Assembly (NCBI GenBank): GCA_020205615.1
Contig: CM035165.1
Span: 33,453,544-33,517,543, forward strand
Direction: 5' to 3'
Origin: Panax quinquefolius
Taxonomy: Eukaryota; Streptophyta; Magnoliopsida; Apiales; Araliaceae
Length of the DNA: 64,000 bases
Below, one piece after another: positions 49,044-61,913 of this stretch (the stretch's first letter is position 1; each line of letters starts with the position of its first letter). The notes under the pieces were generated by a model. That model worked only from the letters and a program-made list of their open reading frames with translations, did no database searches and had not been told where the DNA came from. Position numbers and translations under genes: made by a program.

Positions 49044-50972
49044 CACTACAAAAAAATATGTCATAGGCGACAGGAGTATTGGCGACGGCACATGCGCCGT
49101 CGAGAATGACCTTAATGCTGACGGGCATAACGTCGCTAATGGGTGTCGTCGCTAATAACTCTTTCCCAGGGAAAAAATAGGTGTGAAAATTTGGCGGTGG
49201 AGGGAAAACTTATTGGCGACGGTTATAGATGTCAATAGCGACGGCCTTGCCGTCGAGAATGACTCAATGGCGACGGTACTCGAACGACGGGACACGCCGT
49301 CAAGAATGAGGTCTTATTTTTAATTCCAGATTCAATTTCTTTTTCCTCTCCATTTTCTTTCCCTCTCATTTCTCTCGCCATCACGCCGTCGATTCTCGCC
49401 GTCGTTCATCGTCGTTGTTAGTCGCCGGTCCTCGCCGTCGGTCCTCTACCGTCTGGCCTCCCCCTTTCTCCTCCCCTTTTTTTTGGCACGATACATCATT
49501 ACAATCTCCCCAATTTTTGTTCCTCTCTCACTGTTTACATTTCTTATTGTTGGCTTCCATTAGTAAGTTGCATTTTCTTCTTTTTAAGGTTTCATTTGTA
49601 TATAAGTTCCAATTTAGTTATGTTCGGGTTTAATTTGGTTTTTTTCCTAATATACTGTATGTCTTGTTTTGGGCGATAAAGCAATGAGGCATTGACCTTC
49701 TCTGCATCTCTCTCTTTTGTGTAAGTTTTCTTTTATCTCGTCTCTTTTTTGGAGTAGTATGTATGTCGATTCATGTATATATGTTTATTTGAAATATTTT
49801 CATGTAATATGTTTGTCAATTCATATTACACTTAGCTATAGCAAACTAGATGCTATTAAATATGCTTTATTTAAATATGTTGGTCGACCAATTTAGGAGC
49901 CTAATAATTTATTACAAGGGACCTTGACCGGTTGTGGGTAATTAGTTGACTTACTTAATGTACTTGCAAATGGGTCGGGGTATTGTGTTCAAGGGTGTTC
50001 AGATTGTTAGAACTTAAAATGGACCAACCCATTTGGCCCTCTGGCATTGTTGTAGTGTCTCCTAGACCTATTTCCCACATGATTCCATCATTTTAACTGG
50101 AAGAAGTTTTAGAATTTCCTTGGCAGGCCTAAGATGAGTTATGTTTAGGGTGATGTGAAGAGTTTAATTTGGGGAAGTATTTTACTTTGACTACTTGAGT
50201 GCGTAAAGATTGTGGATTTATCAAAAGATTCCAACCTAATTTTTAGGAGGGTTTATTCAAGAGTATAATGTTTTAAGTTCTTCCAAAAATATTGCTCATA
50301 GAAGTTGTTGTCATGTTTTGAGTAGTCCATTAAAGCTATATCTTTTAGAATGTGTACCTCTTTTTTTCATTATTTTAGGGAGTATGGGATTGATCTGAGC
50401 CACCTTGTTTTCTTTTTCTATTTATGTTGTGGCCAGTTCTAATCAACATTACGGGTGATAGAACTTAGAATTGAGCTTCAAATGATACTTAGAACACAAA
50501 ACATCTACTCGATTTCCCATTCATCAAGCATATGCGGGATGATGGATTAGTACATCATATACATAGTTAAGTGTAATATAGTTAAGTATTATTTTCCTGT
50601 AATATGTATATTAGGGAATTGCAAGGAAAATTAGAAGTTTATAGTGATTTTATGTGTTTACTATCTCAAAACCCTAGTATAACACTTAATATAAAATTTC
50701 AGTCCACTTTGGAAAGTATAACATGTGTACTTTTGGTTGAGATACATCTATGTTATTGAGATACATCTATTTGAAACGAATATAATGCTTTCTCAATATA
50801 AATTACCATGTCTTTGTTTCCATTTTGTTGCTTAATTAAAATGGTAGCATTGCGTTATTCTAAATATGTTCTAGAGGATTCTTTAATATGTAGTCTTTGA
50901 TTTTGTATACTCGTGAGAATCGATGAATTAATTTCTTTTATTGTGGTTCATAATCCATTCTCAAGATAGTAT
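49044..50972 (+). mobile_element. CACTA (En/Spm-type) transposon, one end
   Basis: CACTACAAAAAAAT at 49044 is the classic CACTA terminal repeat. The next 270 bp carry the sub-terminal repeats typical of the group: about eight copies of ggcgacgg / cgtcgctaat / ccgtcgagaatgac in both directions (49068-49310), binding sites for the element's regulatory protein in known members. The matching other end is not found before the gap, so the right limit is open. No transposase domain is recognisable; 49320-50970 is otherwise featureless AT-rich sequence. Confidence 0.8.
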
Positions 50973-51218
50973 TCAAAATCCGCCTCAGTCGTCCGAACGC
51001 CACGTAAACACACACATAGTACCGCGTAGGTATTAGACACGCGTTATAACTTACGAGACTCGATTAGAGCGTACGAAGACCAGAAGTTATCGTCCAGTTT
51101 GCAAAATTTGCCAACACTTAGGCAAAAAGCCAAAAAGAGGTCAAAATCCGCCTCGGTTGTCCAAATGCCACACAAACACACACATAGCACCGCGTAGGTA
51201 TTGACACAGCGTTACAAC
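50973..51218. repeat. 168-bp satellite-like repeat at contig end
   Basis: 'tcaaaatccgcctc' at 50973 recurs at 51141. The next ~78 bp align with few changes (…acacacacatag-accgcgtaggtatt…). Period 168 bp, in the common plant satellite range. The second unit runs into the N gap. Confidence 0.75.
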
Positions 51219-51318
51219 NNNNNNNNNNNNNNNNNNNNNNNNNNNNNNNNNNNNNNNNNNNNNNNNNNNNNNNNNNNNNNNNNNNNNNNNNNNNNNNNNN
51301 NNNNNNNNNNNNNNNNNN
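51219..51318. other. Assembly gap, 100 N
   Basis: Exactly 100 N, a conventional size for a gap of unknown length. Confidence 1.
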
Positions 51319-51525
51319 CATATTAAATATTTAATACTCTATTAATTTTATCATGCTTTAGAAAGGCGACGTTCGATATTCCAAATATCTTTGAGCACGC
51401 TTAGGACTTAATATAAAAATTGAGGGGTTTGTTATTAATTTATCTCATCTTGTTTAGCCGTAGCATACACATATATATATAAAAATACGCGTCGTATTAA
51501 TGAACATGCGAAGCATGTTTGCATA

Positions 51526-51557
<32 letters not shown>

Positions 51558-52696
51558 GTAAAAGCATGCATATATAGAATACTATATTCTACACGGATTG
51601 ATTATGGACTTTTATTCTAGTTTGGTTCACTAGAGCCACCAAGTGAACCAAAAGGTCAAACCCTAAAGGTGCAAGAATTAATATTTAAATATAACTATTA
51701 CATTTAAACCCTGCTCCATTACAAAACGGATCTTCATGCGCTTTCTTGTCCCTTGATCTCCAATTCTTCAAAATAATTCTAACTATTCCTATTACAAAAC
51801 TATTTAAAATAAATAGAAACCTTGATCGTGATCGAGGGAAATACATAGGAGGAGATAGAATTTACATTAAGAAAAAATTAGAAGGCGAGTACATGCAGAC
51901 CCCATTTAATAAAACACATACATTCATGCATCCAACTAAAATAAAATCCAATCACATTGGTCAATAGTCCATAATCAATCCCATTTATTATCATACACAT
52001 CACCATATGCATCAATAAATAACATTCATATCATGAATAATAAACATTCAATATATATATTGATATCATTTAATGGGCAAATTTAGTTAGTATAAAATCT
52101 ATTTTTGAATCAAAATAAACTCCTTTATTTTAATCCAAATTTAAATCAAAATAAAACTATTTTATTTTAATTTATCCAATTTTGAATAAAATAAACTATT
52201 TTATTTTAATCAAAATAAACTCCTTTATTAAAGGAAACACGGATTCTCTTTCTATTCACAAATAAACTCCTTTATTTTGAATAATATGAAATCTTATTTC
52301 ATATCTAAATAAACTCCTTTATTTAAGGAAAGAGTGATTCTTTTTCCTATTCACAAATAAACTCTTTTATTTTGAATAATATAAAATCTTATTTCATATC
52401 TAAATAAACTCCTTTATTTAAGGAAACATGAAATCCAATTTCAACTCAATTAGTTATCATGGAATCCAATTCCAACTCTAATTAGTTAGCATGAAATTCT
52501 AATTTTAAATTAAAATAAACCTTTTTATTTTAAGATTAAAATAAACTTTTATTTTAATATTAAAATAATTTTATTTTAATTATAAAATAATTAAGAATAA
52601 TATATATATATATATATATAAAATATAATAATAACAAATACGTTTATTATATATACTCTCTATATATATATAGAGTAAAGTTACAGATAACTTTAG

Positions 52697-52756
<60 letters not shown>

Positions 52757-53130
52757 GATAGTAATCCTGATCCGTGAATCAATAAAGGAAAAAGCGTGAA
52801 TCACATAAAAACATATATATAATACCATATAATTATATATAATGTTATAAATGTCACGTGAATTGATTTCTCCTTTTCAAAAAAAAATGATCTGGCCAAC
52901 GTTATTATATATATAATATAATAACCATATCGCGGAAGATAGTTTTAGAAAAGCGAGAATGCTGCAACAATTAGCGACATCACGTATTTAGCGATTTTAA
53001 TTTTTTTTTTTTTAAAAAATAAATTTTATCTGATAAAATTATGCCAAATTAAATTTTTCTAAACACGTATCAATATACATATTAAATTAAAAATTAATAA
53101 TTTGCTTAAAGGTTTGGCTCTAATGCCATT
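51319..53130 (-). mobile_element. Copia leader, second copy (cut by gap)
   Basis: Corresponds to 37211-39018, including the aaataaactcctttattt units, (AT)n at 52699-52750 and the degenerate PBS (near 53116-53128). Confidence 0.9.
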
Positions 53131-54979
53131 TATTAGGTTTGTAATATTCATGAAACGATCAAATTGCAAAATAAGCGGCGATGTAAAAATCGAGTTTAAA
53201 ATTTTACAAACCATATACGGATCACCTTTTATGCATAATTATTAATTAAGCGAAAAAAGAAAGAACAAGAATCATACCATAGAAGATCCAAGCTTCCTCG
53301 GTACAAGTTCACCTCCAATCCTTTTCGCGTTCGACTTGAATCCACTAGGTTTGGTTTCTTCATTTGATCGGCGTTAGCCACCCAAGTGTTTGGCCTCTGA
53401 GGGTGATCCACTGAGGAAGAAGAAGGATTCGAGAAGATGGGTGGTTGGCTAAACCTTAGTTTTTCTATCTACTATAGAAAAGGCGTACTTCTCCAACCAT
53501 TGGAATTATCACGTATTCTTGATATCGATATAAGACTCTTCTTATAAAGATATCAAGTAACCCCATTAAAATAAGGTATTATTTAATTAAACCCTTTTTA
53601 ATTAAAGGGCTCCCTAATCTTATTAGGGATAATTAATTAAACTCCTTTAACTAATTTTCCTTCTAATCCATTAGGAATAAATGAGAATACTTATATTAAA
53701 TTAATTCCTAAACTCTTTTAGAAATTAAAATAATAATAATAATTGTAATAATATTAATAAGACTCCTCTTATTAATTTATATTTAATATTTCTAAAATAT
53801 TAAATAATAAATATTAAGCTATTTAATTTATTCTATCACACCATAGATTAAATTAAATATACATAACTATATTATTACGATTATGCCATTAACTTCTTAA
53901 ATAATTATTCTTCCTTTTATGGTGTGTGACCCTTTAGGTTCTCCATATTAAACCTAGGTTGTGAATAAATCAATTAGAACAATTCTAATCTTATTTAAAT
54001 AAATAAATTAAACAATTAATTTATTTAAATAAATAATATTTATTTTACAATAGGGATAAGCCTCCCTAGCGATCAACGACTTTCCAGATAATATAGATTT
54101 CAATATTAATCATAAAAGAACCTTTGAGTAAATAGTTCTGAAATGCAATTCAATCCTTCCACCATACAATGTCCCAATTAAATATAAGGCATGGAATTCT
54201 TGTCAAGTCTTATTTTATTTAATTATATGTATTTCGATCCTTAAATGCACAACACCAAATAATGCAAATTAGAAACTCCTTTCTAATATCATTCTACCTT
54301 GGCCAAGGACTACCGGGTTGTCATTTATCGAATCACATAGGACATTTCTCTTCTTTAATAGAAGTGGTAGATTCTTTATTGATCATACATTATCTCCACG
54401 TACAACTTATTATACCCAAGCATACCTTTGATATACCACAAGGATCTTAAGGAATAAGTCAAAGTATAACTCATCATACACAAGATACTATGATGATCTC
54501 AAGTCCAGGATCACTTGTACTACTATCACTCTGAGAATTCCTATTGACAACAAGTAAAACTCCATTAGGTATTCCTTAGCGAGCCACGTTCAATTGAACT
54601 TATTCTCTAATAAGCACCTACATACTTGCTTTAGTGTCTCCACACAAATGATCGTGAGATCAATCATCCTCATCCTATGAGCAATCAACGTATGTACCCA
54701 ATCTATCCTGGATTCACTAATCCCCAATTTAGTAATCCAATGATTGGGAACTATTTTAGTTTTAAGCTTTCTAAGAATTTAGATCTCATTAGAATGATCA
54801 TCATCATTATTCTAAAAGCATTGCTTAAAACTATGGGTTTATCACATATTATAAAAAACATCATGTAGATAATTAAAAGCCTTTAATAAATTAATACTTT
54901 TTATTAATAAATGAATAAGATTGTTACAAAGTATATGCTTTATCATCAAACATGATTGGCTGTATGCATATTACTTTCA
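53131..54979 (-). repeat. Copia LTR, third instance
   Basis: TATTAGGTTTGTAATATTC…GCATATTACTTTCA, followed by AGTTA (54980-54984). Corresponds to 39019-40886. Confidence 0.9.
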
Positions 54980-54984
54980 AGTTA

Positions 54985-57716
54985 TGGGTAAAATCATGAA
55001 TATTTGAATAAGCAAGTGGTTATAAAATATTCATTATAAATCGGGGAATATTAGTTTGGTGCGTGGAATATTAAATCTTGTCGGGAATATTAAATGCAAT
55101 GGCCTTGCGATCTTTTATGGGCCCCATAACTGAGCGATTGGATGAAGAAAAGCGACAAATATAAGTTGTTTATAAATAGCGGCGTAGTTGTTACCATTAA
55201 TCTTGTTGGAATACCCGGTGGTTAAAACACACTAATACGGCGTTGTTGAGCGATGGCACTGCGGTATTGCACCAATTATTGATTCTTACGTAAGAAGGCC
55301 TTACTCGATAATTATTACGATAATTACTTATTCGATATTTTTATTTTATTGATTCAATAATTCTTTGCATTGATATTTTATATTCTTGTTGTTTGATAAA
55401 TTATCATTACTGCGGTATTTTCCATTATCGAAGCAATAATTCATATTATCTAAATAATATAATTAGAAAACATTATTGGCGATGTCTAGAAAGTTACATC
55501 TAAGGAGAGGTTTGGTCACCTAATTGCTTGCGTTGAAGAGAGAAATCTTTATTGGAAAGCCCCTCTTTCCAGGGAATGGCACAGTTGCCAATCTTTGTGA
55601 TTACGTAATATTATTTGTGAATAATTAATTATTGATTTATCGATGAGGAAAATATTGATTTTATGTGGATATAGATGGAGAAAATTTTTAATGTGACAAT
55701 TGTTGAAAATTGAAATTTTATCTTTTACGATAAAATAATTCATTTAAATATATTATTATATTTTAATAATATAATAATGATGATATTTTTACGATGAATG
55801 TGGGATATATGAGTATATGTGGAGGAGGAGTATTTTTGTTACCAAAATATTTAAAGCATGTTTTATGTATTATTAGACCCATTTCTTCATTTGAAATTTG
55901 ATTATAGCACGTAAAATCGCTTTGGTTTGTGGATTTCGGTCAATTTACATTTGGAATTTAGAAAAACTTCCTTACGCAAAGTTGTAGATAATGGAATTTC
56001 CTATGGAAATTAAATGTGTTTTAATTTTTACGATAAAAGAGCTAATTATTATGAATTATTGAAGTTCATGACTCAAAATAATTGATTTTTGGAAGTTTAA
56101 AATATTTAAAATAGAAAAAAGCGTTTTTTGTGTTTGGTGGGCATCTTTAACACATGCTAAGTTGTTGAATTCAGATGATTCTAAGTGGGGCGTGAACAAA
56201 TTAATATATATATTATTATTATATTAAATTTTCTACTTTGGTGTTCTAGCGTTTTCCTATAAATAGGGTCTTGGGTTAGAATTAAAATCACACCAAAAAG
56301 CTGAAGTTTTCTCTCTCTATATAATTGAGCGTATTCTTGTGAGTATTTTGAGTATACTTTGAGTATTGCTATCTGATGCAAGTTCAAGTCATAACTTATA
56401 TCCAGTGTTTATTAAATCTTATCTTTCGAGGTAAGGGATGTTATTTTATTCGAAAATGATATTATTTCTTCAATATCATTTGCTTAAAATATTGGTTGGA
56501 AATTTTTATCAAATTTGGAACTTTTTCATGGCGGAGTTACTATTCAGTTACTATTCAGTTACTATTCACGAATTACTATTCATGAGTTCTTATTCACGAT
56601 TCTTATTCGAGTTCTTATTCACGAGTTACTATTCATGAATTCACGATGATGATGTTTTTGTGAAATTTCTATCTTTTGGTGTCGAGTTACTATTCACGTA
56701 TGTATACGACCTTATTCACGTATCTGACACTATTATTAATAGAAAAATTAAATTTTCATTTTTCGTCCAAAATATCTATTATGGATACTAGCTTTGATTG
56801 TATCCATGTTTTGATCATTCTTGAATTTTACTCCTACGATTACTTATGAAGTATTTTTGAACTTGGATTGTTTAAAATCTGAATCCTTAATATTTATTCT
56901 TTTGTTTCACTTTGGATTCATTTCCTTTAAAATATTTTTCATCATCCTCGGTCCTAAATGATGATATTCTTGAATATATTTGGCTGTAGTGCAAAGATGA
57001 ATGATTTCTTGATGAATATCTTTGGCCGTGGTGCAAAGATGAGCAGTGTTGAGATGAACATGGTGGTGATTAATATCTTTGGCCCAGTAGTGTGCAAAGA
57101 TGAGCAGTGTTTAGATGAACATGACCCGGTGATGAATATCTTTACCACCAGGTGCAAAGATGAATATTTGATTCGAGATATATATTGATTGATGTTACGA
57201 GGGATAAAATATCGACGATGAACTTTTAAATTCATATATAGAAGATAGTAGTTTGCATTCTCTACTTAACTCTTCTAATGAATTATTATTTCAGCTGCGA
57301 ATCTTGATTTAAAACTTGTTGTCTATTGCATTCTATTAGATTTTCCTTGTTGAAGACTAACGATAATTTGTTGTATATTATCTTAGTCATAATATTCTTC
57401 TTGAGCTAGTTGAGCTCACCCTTTTCCTTTTGTTCCATTTTTCTTCTCGGGAGGCGAGAATGTAGCAGTAGCTAGTCGAGGTATGGAATGAAGGTTCTAG
57501 AGAGAGTTGTTTAGTAGTCCTCACCATTTTTGTAAAATAATGTATCAATAATTATGATGGGGATTTATTTGCATGTGGATATTGTCTAGATGGCAATATC
57601 TGTATTTAAACTCACAGTTTATATGTTGTAATAATAAAGTTGTAGTTATTTTTGTACCATGTATTTGGCGACTCAGAATGGGTTGGATGGAATGGACCTA
57701 TTTTAGGGGCGTCACA
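54985..57716 (+). mobile_element. Right part of solo Tekay-type LTR, second copy
   Basis: Corresponds to 40892-43643. It ends GGGGCGTCACA, followed by GTTTG (57717-57721). Donor-like gaggtaagggat near 56428-56440 and TATA near 56260. Confidence 0.88.
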
Positions 57717-57867
57717 GTTTGCAGACAGGCCCAATTCTACTTTGGACTCATCTCCAACTATTGAGGACTTTTGGGTGCCATCCGAAGTTGCAGATGTTCT
57801 TCGGTGGGTTCATGTGGGTATTTGTGTCAGCTGAATAGTTCGGTCCTGCATCAGCCACCAAAAGGCT

Positions 57868-58023
57868 ATATTCGATTTTATCTCCTATACCTTTTGCTGT
57901 CTGGGGGGTATTCATAATGGGTCCATTAGGTCTATTGCCTACAGATCAGGTTAACAAATACGAGTTCATGAAATCGAAGTTTGAAGCGTTCAGTAAGGAT
58001 TTCAGTAGCTCATCCATATTCTG
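57868..58023 (+). pseudogene. Integrase fragment of the Tat-like element, second copy
   Basis: Same reading as 43795-43948 (PFAVWGVFIMGPLGLLP). An upstream stop at 57833-57835 differs from copy A. Confidence 0.45.
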
Positions 58024-58113
58024 ACAGGCACAATAAATGCCACCTCGGTGTAAGGAGGTTCGGGTGGACTTGCTGACCATTCGATGGTAGCCTTATTGGC
58101 AGGTGGTCCTTAT

Positions 58114-58519
58114 GAGTTTGTCAGGCCCTTCGTGGTAGGCAAATTCCATCCTTTAGACGTTGTCAGGTTCTTCGTGGTAGGCAATTGTCGTCCTTATGGG
58201 TTTGTCAGGCACTTCGTGGTAGGCAAATTTCATCCTTTAGACGTTGTCAGGCCCTTCGTGGTAGGAAATTGTCATCCTTATGGGTTTGTCAGGCCCTTCG
58301 TGGTAGGCAAATTTCATCCTTTAGACGTTGTCAGGCCCTTCGCGGTAGGCAATTATCGTCCTTATAGGTTTGTCAGTCCCTTCGTGGTAGGCAAATGCCA
58401 TCCTTTAGACGTTGTCAGGCCATTCGTGGTAGGCAAGTGTCATCCTTTAGACTTTGTTAGGCCCTTCGTGGTAGGCAAATGTCATCTTGTGGGTTTGTTA
58501 GGCCCTTCGTGGCAAACAA
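58114..58519. repeat. 42-bp tandem array, second copy
   Basis: Cleaner than copy A. The plus frame shows nine 14-residue units such as VRPFVVGKFHPLDV with no break. I regard the frame as a by-product of the period. Confidence 0.9.
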
Positions 58520-58856
58520 ATTCCCTATGAAGCAGATCTATCTCGCACTTCGGTAGCGAATAAGTATTCCTTTACTTTATTACCTAAATTTTTCTAAGTG
58601 TTGAGTTCGGATTGCTCCATCACTTAAATTTACCTTATCTGTTATATGACTTGTTTAGTTATTTATTAACAGTTTTAAGTTAAGTCCGTAAAGAGCTTGT
58701 ACATTTTTCAAAATCATTAATATTAAAGTATTAACAACAAGTAACTGAACCGAAGTCATAAAGAACGAAGCCCATATTTCATTAATATTTAAAATGATTA
58801 CAAAAGATGGAAAATTTAACAGAAATCCTATAAGCTATAAGAAGGGAAACTCGTCT

Positions 58857-61003
58857 TCAGACTTCAGCTTCGTCTTTGGAAGAATCGAGTATGGTCGGAT
58901 CAACCTTAGCTGTGACATGTTTTGCCTTGTCCTTGCTTCGGCATTCATAGTACCCGTCAGAAAACATCTGGACCACCTTCTCATTCATCTCATTGGACTG
59001 ACGATATTCTTCCTGGATTTGCTTACGAAGCTGATCAGTTAGTGGTGGGCCCAAATCCCTAATAGTCCAGAGTTCTCGAAGTTCCTCTTCAAGCTTTTGA
59101 CGATGAGCCCTTTGTTCTGCATCTTTAGCTTGGTTATCTTTATTTTGCTTTGATAATCCGGGTTGGATTGGGCGGATCGTCGATTTTCTTCGCCAAAAAT
59201 TCGTTTTCTTCAAAAAATGATATTTATATCGGTGAAGACTTGATGAGTGGCGGGGCGTCTTCAAATCTTCTTTGGTTTGGGCAAGTCTTTACGAAGGCAC
59301 TCTTTTGTCATGAAGGCAACTTTGAGATTATTACTATCTTTCGCTAAAGCGATCTTAGCGGTATTATTCTCTTTGACGACTTCCTCTTGGTTCGGCCTCT
59401 TTATATTTGGGGACGGGCGTCCAAGAAGGCGACGTTTACTAAATGATCAATGTTAGTCAAATAGTTCAAAATTAATGGTAGGGACGTAAATAGATAAGTT
59501 AAGCTTACTTTAGCTTGGTACTTCATTCCTCGTCGATTAGGTCCATGATAGAATGATTCTGCGTCTGGATGATCATCACGTGTCACGGACGAAGGAGTTG
59601 TAGAGCTAAAATGGGAATTTCTCATTGGATTCTGGCCAGAGAGTGGGGTATCCCATGGCTTCAGGCCTAGATTACGAAGAGTTTGATTTTCTTTTGCGAT
59701 CATGTTTGGGTGTATGCTCTACCTGTTCTTCGTCAGAAACAACGATTTCAACCAGGATATCCGGTGGAGGATCGGTGTCTGTTAGAGGTACTTGTGGCTC
59801 TTCGGAGGCCGGAGGATTCTCTTGGGTTTTCCTCTTTTTGGCACGAAGGATTCGGATCCGTTCGTCGTGAGGTTTATCGAGGAGGCACTCGGTATGAGTT
59901 TGTGTGGTGGTATGTTTATGTTTTCGGCCAGCTTGCTTTCTTCGGCGAGGTTGACTTGTACCTTCAGTAGGAGTTGATTCGGTTGCTTGAGCTTTGGAAG
60001 TTAAAGGCTCTTCAGTTAGTACTTCGGTAGGGGTCGGCGAAGATAAACCCGAAAGGAATCTGTCTAGATCCCTTCGGTCAATCGACGTTGGTTCGATCAG
60101 AGTTACTACGAAAGATGAAGAACAATTATGCAGAATAATTTACTGACGAAAATTGGTTAAGTTATACATTCTTTTGGGTCCGGACATACATTTATGGTCT
60201 TATAACCATGCTTGCTTGCTTAGAAGTACGAAGCTCCATTCCTTGAGGTGGATCTTCTCTAAAAAGCTCGTTATTTCTCTTATACGTTCCTTTGAAATAT
60301 CTCCGAAGTTTGCAGAGATATGGTCAGAAATGGTCCAATTGGGTATGGAGGAGATTTCGGGTCCTTTAACAAAGAACCACTCCTTATGCCATCCCTGGTT
60401 GCTCGAGGGAGTGTCCATCAGGGGTCACTTCTCGAACCTGGCATTAGGTTTGGGAAATTGTTTGCTCAGCATCTTGAAGCCTCGTTCTCGAGATTTACCG
60501 GCTATGAATAGGGTGAAGAAGAAGTCGACGGCAGGTGGAATCCCTTATTCATGGCAGAAGGCGATAAATGCCATGATGTGGATGTAGGAGTTCGGGACAA
60601 GCTGGGCAAATCCCACACCTACAAAAACCTTAGTAAAGTGATAACGAAGGCATGGAGGGTAGGTGAACTCCTTTTCAAGAAGGGTTCTGGGCATGGCGGT
60701 CCGACCTTGAATTCATTTGGTGCATTCGTTCTTGGAGGGTCAGCCCTTACCGGTGGAGTGTCCTAAATGCGTAGCAGGGTCCGAAGGTTCTGTGACTCAA
60801 TTTCTATAACGATGAAAGGTATTGGTATATGGAAAGTATTCTTCATTCTTGAAGAACTCTGAAGGAGTTGGTGGTGTAATCTTGCTAGGGGTAACTGCGG
60901 ATTTGAGGTTTGGATCCATAGCTTCTTTGATAGGGCTTGGAGGAATAGAAGTGATGGGAGTCACAGTAAGGGGAACCTCTTCACCGGAATTCTGAGAGGC
61001 CAT
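58857..61003 (-). CDS. Antisense Transposase_28-like gene (copy B)
   Basis: Start ATG 61003 (MASQNSGEEVPLTVTP), after which a Pro/Thr/Ser-rich N-terminus leads to FFKNEEYFPYTNTF. A frame break follows. Then 'YHFTKVFVGVGFAQLVPNS', 'MAFIAFCHE', an amber/ochre-type interruption, 'FFFTLFIAGKSRERGFKML' and 'GWHKEWFFVKGPEISS' (60700-60220), like plant Transposase_28 proteins. The linker (60130-59620) is Ser/Pro/Glu-rich and basic in the middle. The C-terminal part (59264-58857) is rich in Lys, Glu and Gln, likely coiled coil, and ends SSKDEAEV with a stop at 58857. The intron acceptor seen in copy A (TTTGCAG) is damaged here (gca missing near 59440). The two copies break at different points, which hints at sequence error rather than decay. 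Confidence 0.6.
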
Positions 61004-61397
61004 GAATGACGGTTTAGTGATGGTTTGCAGGAGGAAAGAAAAATTTGAAGGAGGACGAGAACGGGAGGTGACTGAAATTTGAAATGGCAAGTAAAACTAT
61101 CAGATTGAGAGGAATTAACTTTTTATACTAGCAGTCTCTTCAACTTTTCACATAATTCAAGGGCGGCTCATTTAATGCCAGTGGTGTTGAGACTTTGAAG
61201 AGGCATCATTCTATTTTGGTCTTAAATTGTTAATCGATTGGGCTTCCGGTTTTTATCTGCTATATGGGAGATTTACCATTGGGATTGGTGCGTTTCATTT
61301 TTGGCCTTTAATGATCTTATTATATTTCCCTTTGTCTGAACCGATTACCATTTATACTCTTTTATTAAACTTCTGTTTAATAAAAAGGCTGAAATAA

Positions 61398-61913
61398 TGT
61401 TGGTATATCACTTTAGACGTGTTGGGTAGGTCTTGAAAGTATTGGGCGATTCATTAAGTGACCCATTGGGAAGTTAATGTATTTATTTGGGTCCTCTTGA
61501 GGTATGGGGCCAAGGCAGTGGGTCGAATTACTAGATAAGTATGGTTCCACTTGGGTTTTGACCGGTGATGATTATGGGGATAGAACTTTGACTGTCATCT
61601 ATGCATTGTATTCAATGAGGATTAGACAGGGCTTAGTCGGGCTTCAAGTCATGGGCGAGGGATGTCGTTGACATACAAAAGCAAGGAACTCACACAAAGG
61701 AAGGTAACACACTTAACCAATTTATTATCGCTCTCAATACACTAGACATATTTTCCTCCATTGTTAACCTTGTGATCGGCGATCTCGACTCTCATGGAGC
61801 TATCCCACGACAGTCAATGCCGTCGAGCTTTTAGTGTTGACTTGTTGAATTATGCGGGGATATCGGACGGCGTCTTGGTGATTGGGACGTGAAGAAAAAT
61901 CTTGGCGTTAACA
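61398..61913 (+). repeat. 3' LTR of the Tat-like element, second copy
   Basis: TGTTGGTATATCAC…GGCGTTAACA, followed by TTGAC (61914-61918). Confidence 0.85.

Noticed and set aside
58084..58530. 148-codon open frame with 14-residue repeats as a real protein
   Set aside because: The frame exists because the 42-bp period is a multiple of three; copy A breaks it, and no known domain is present.
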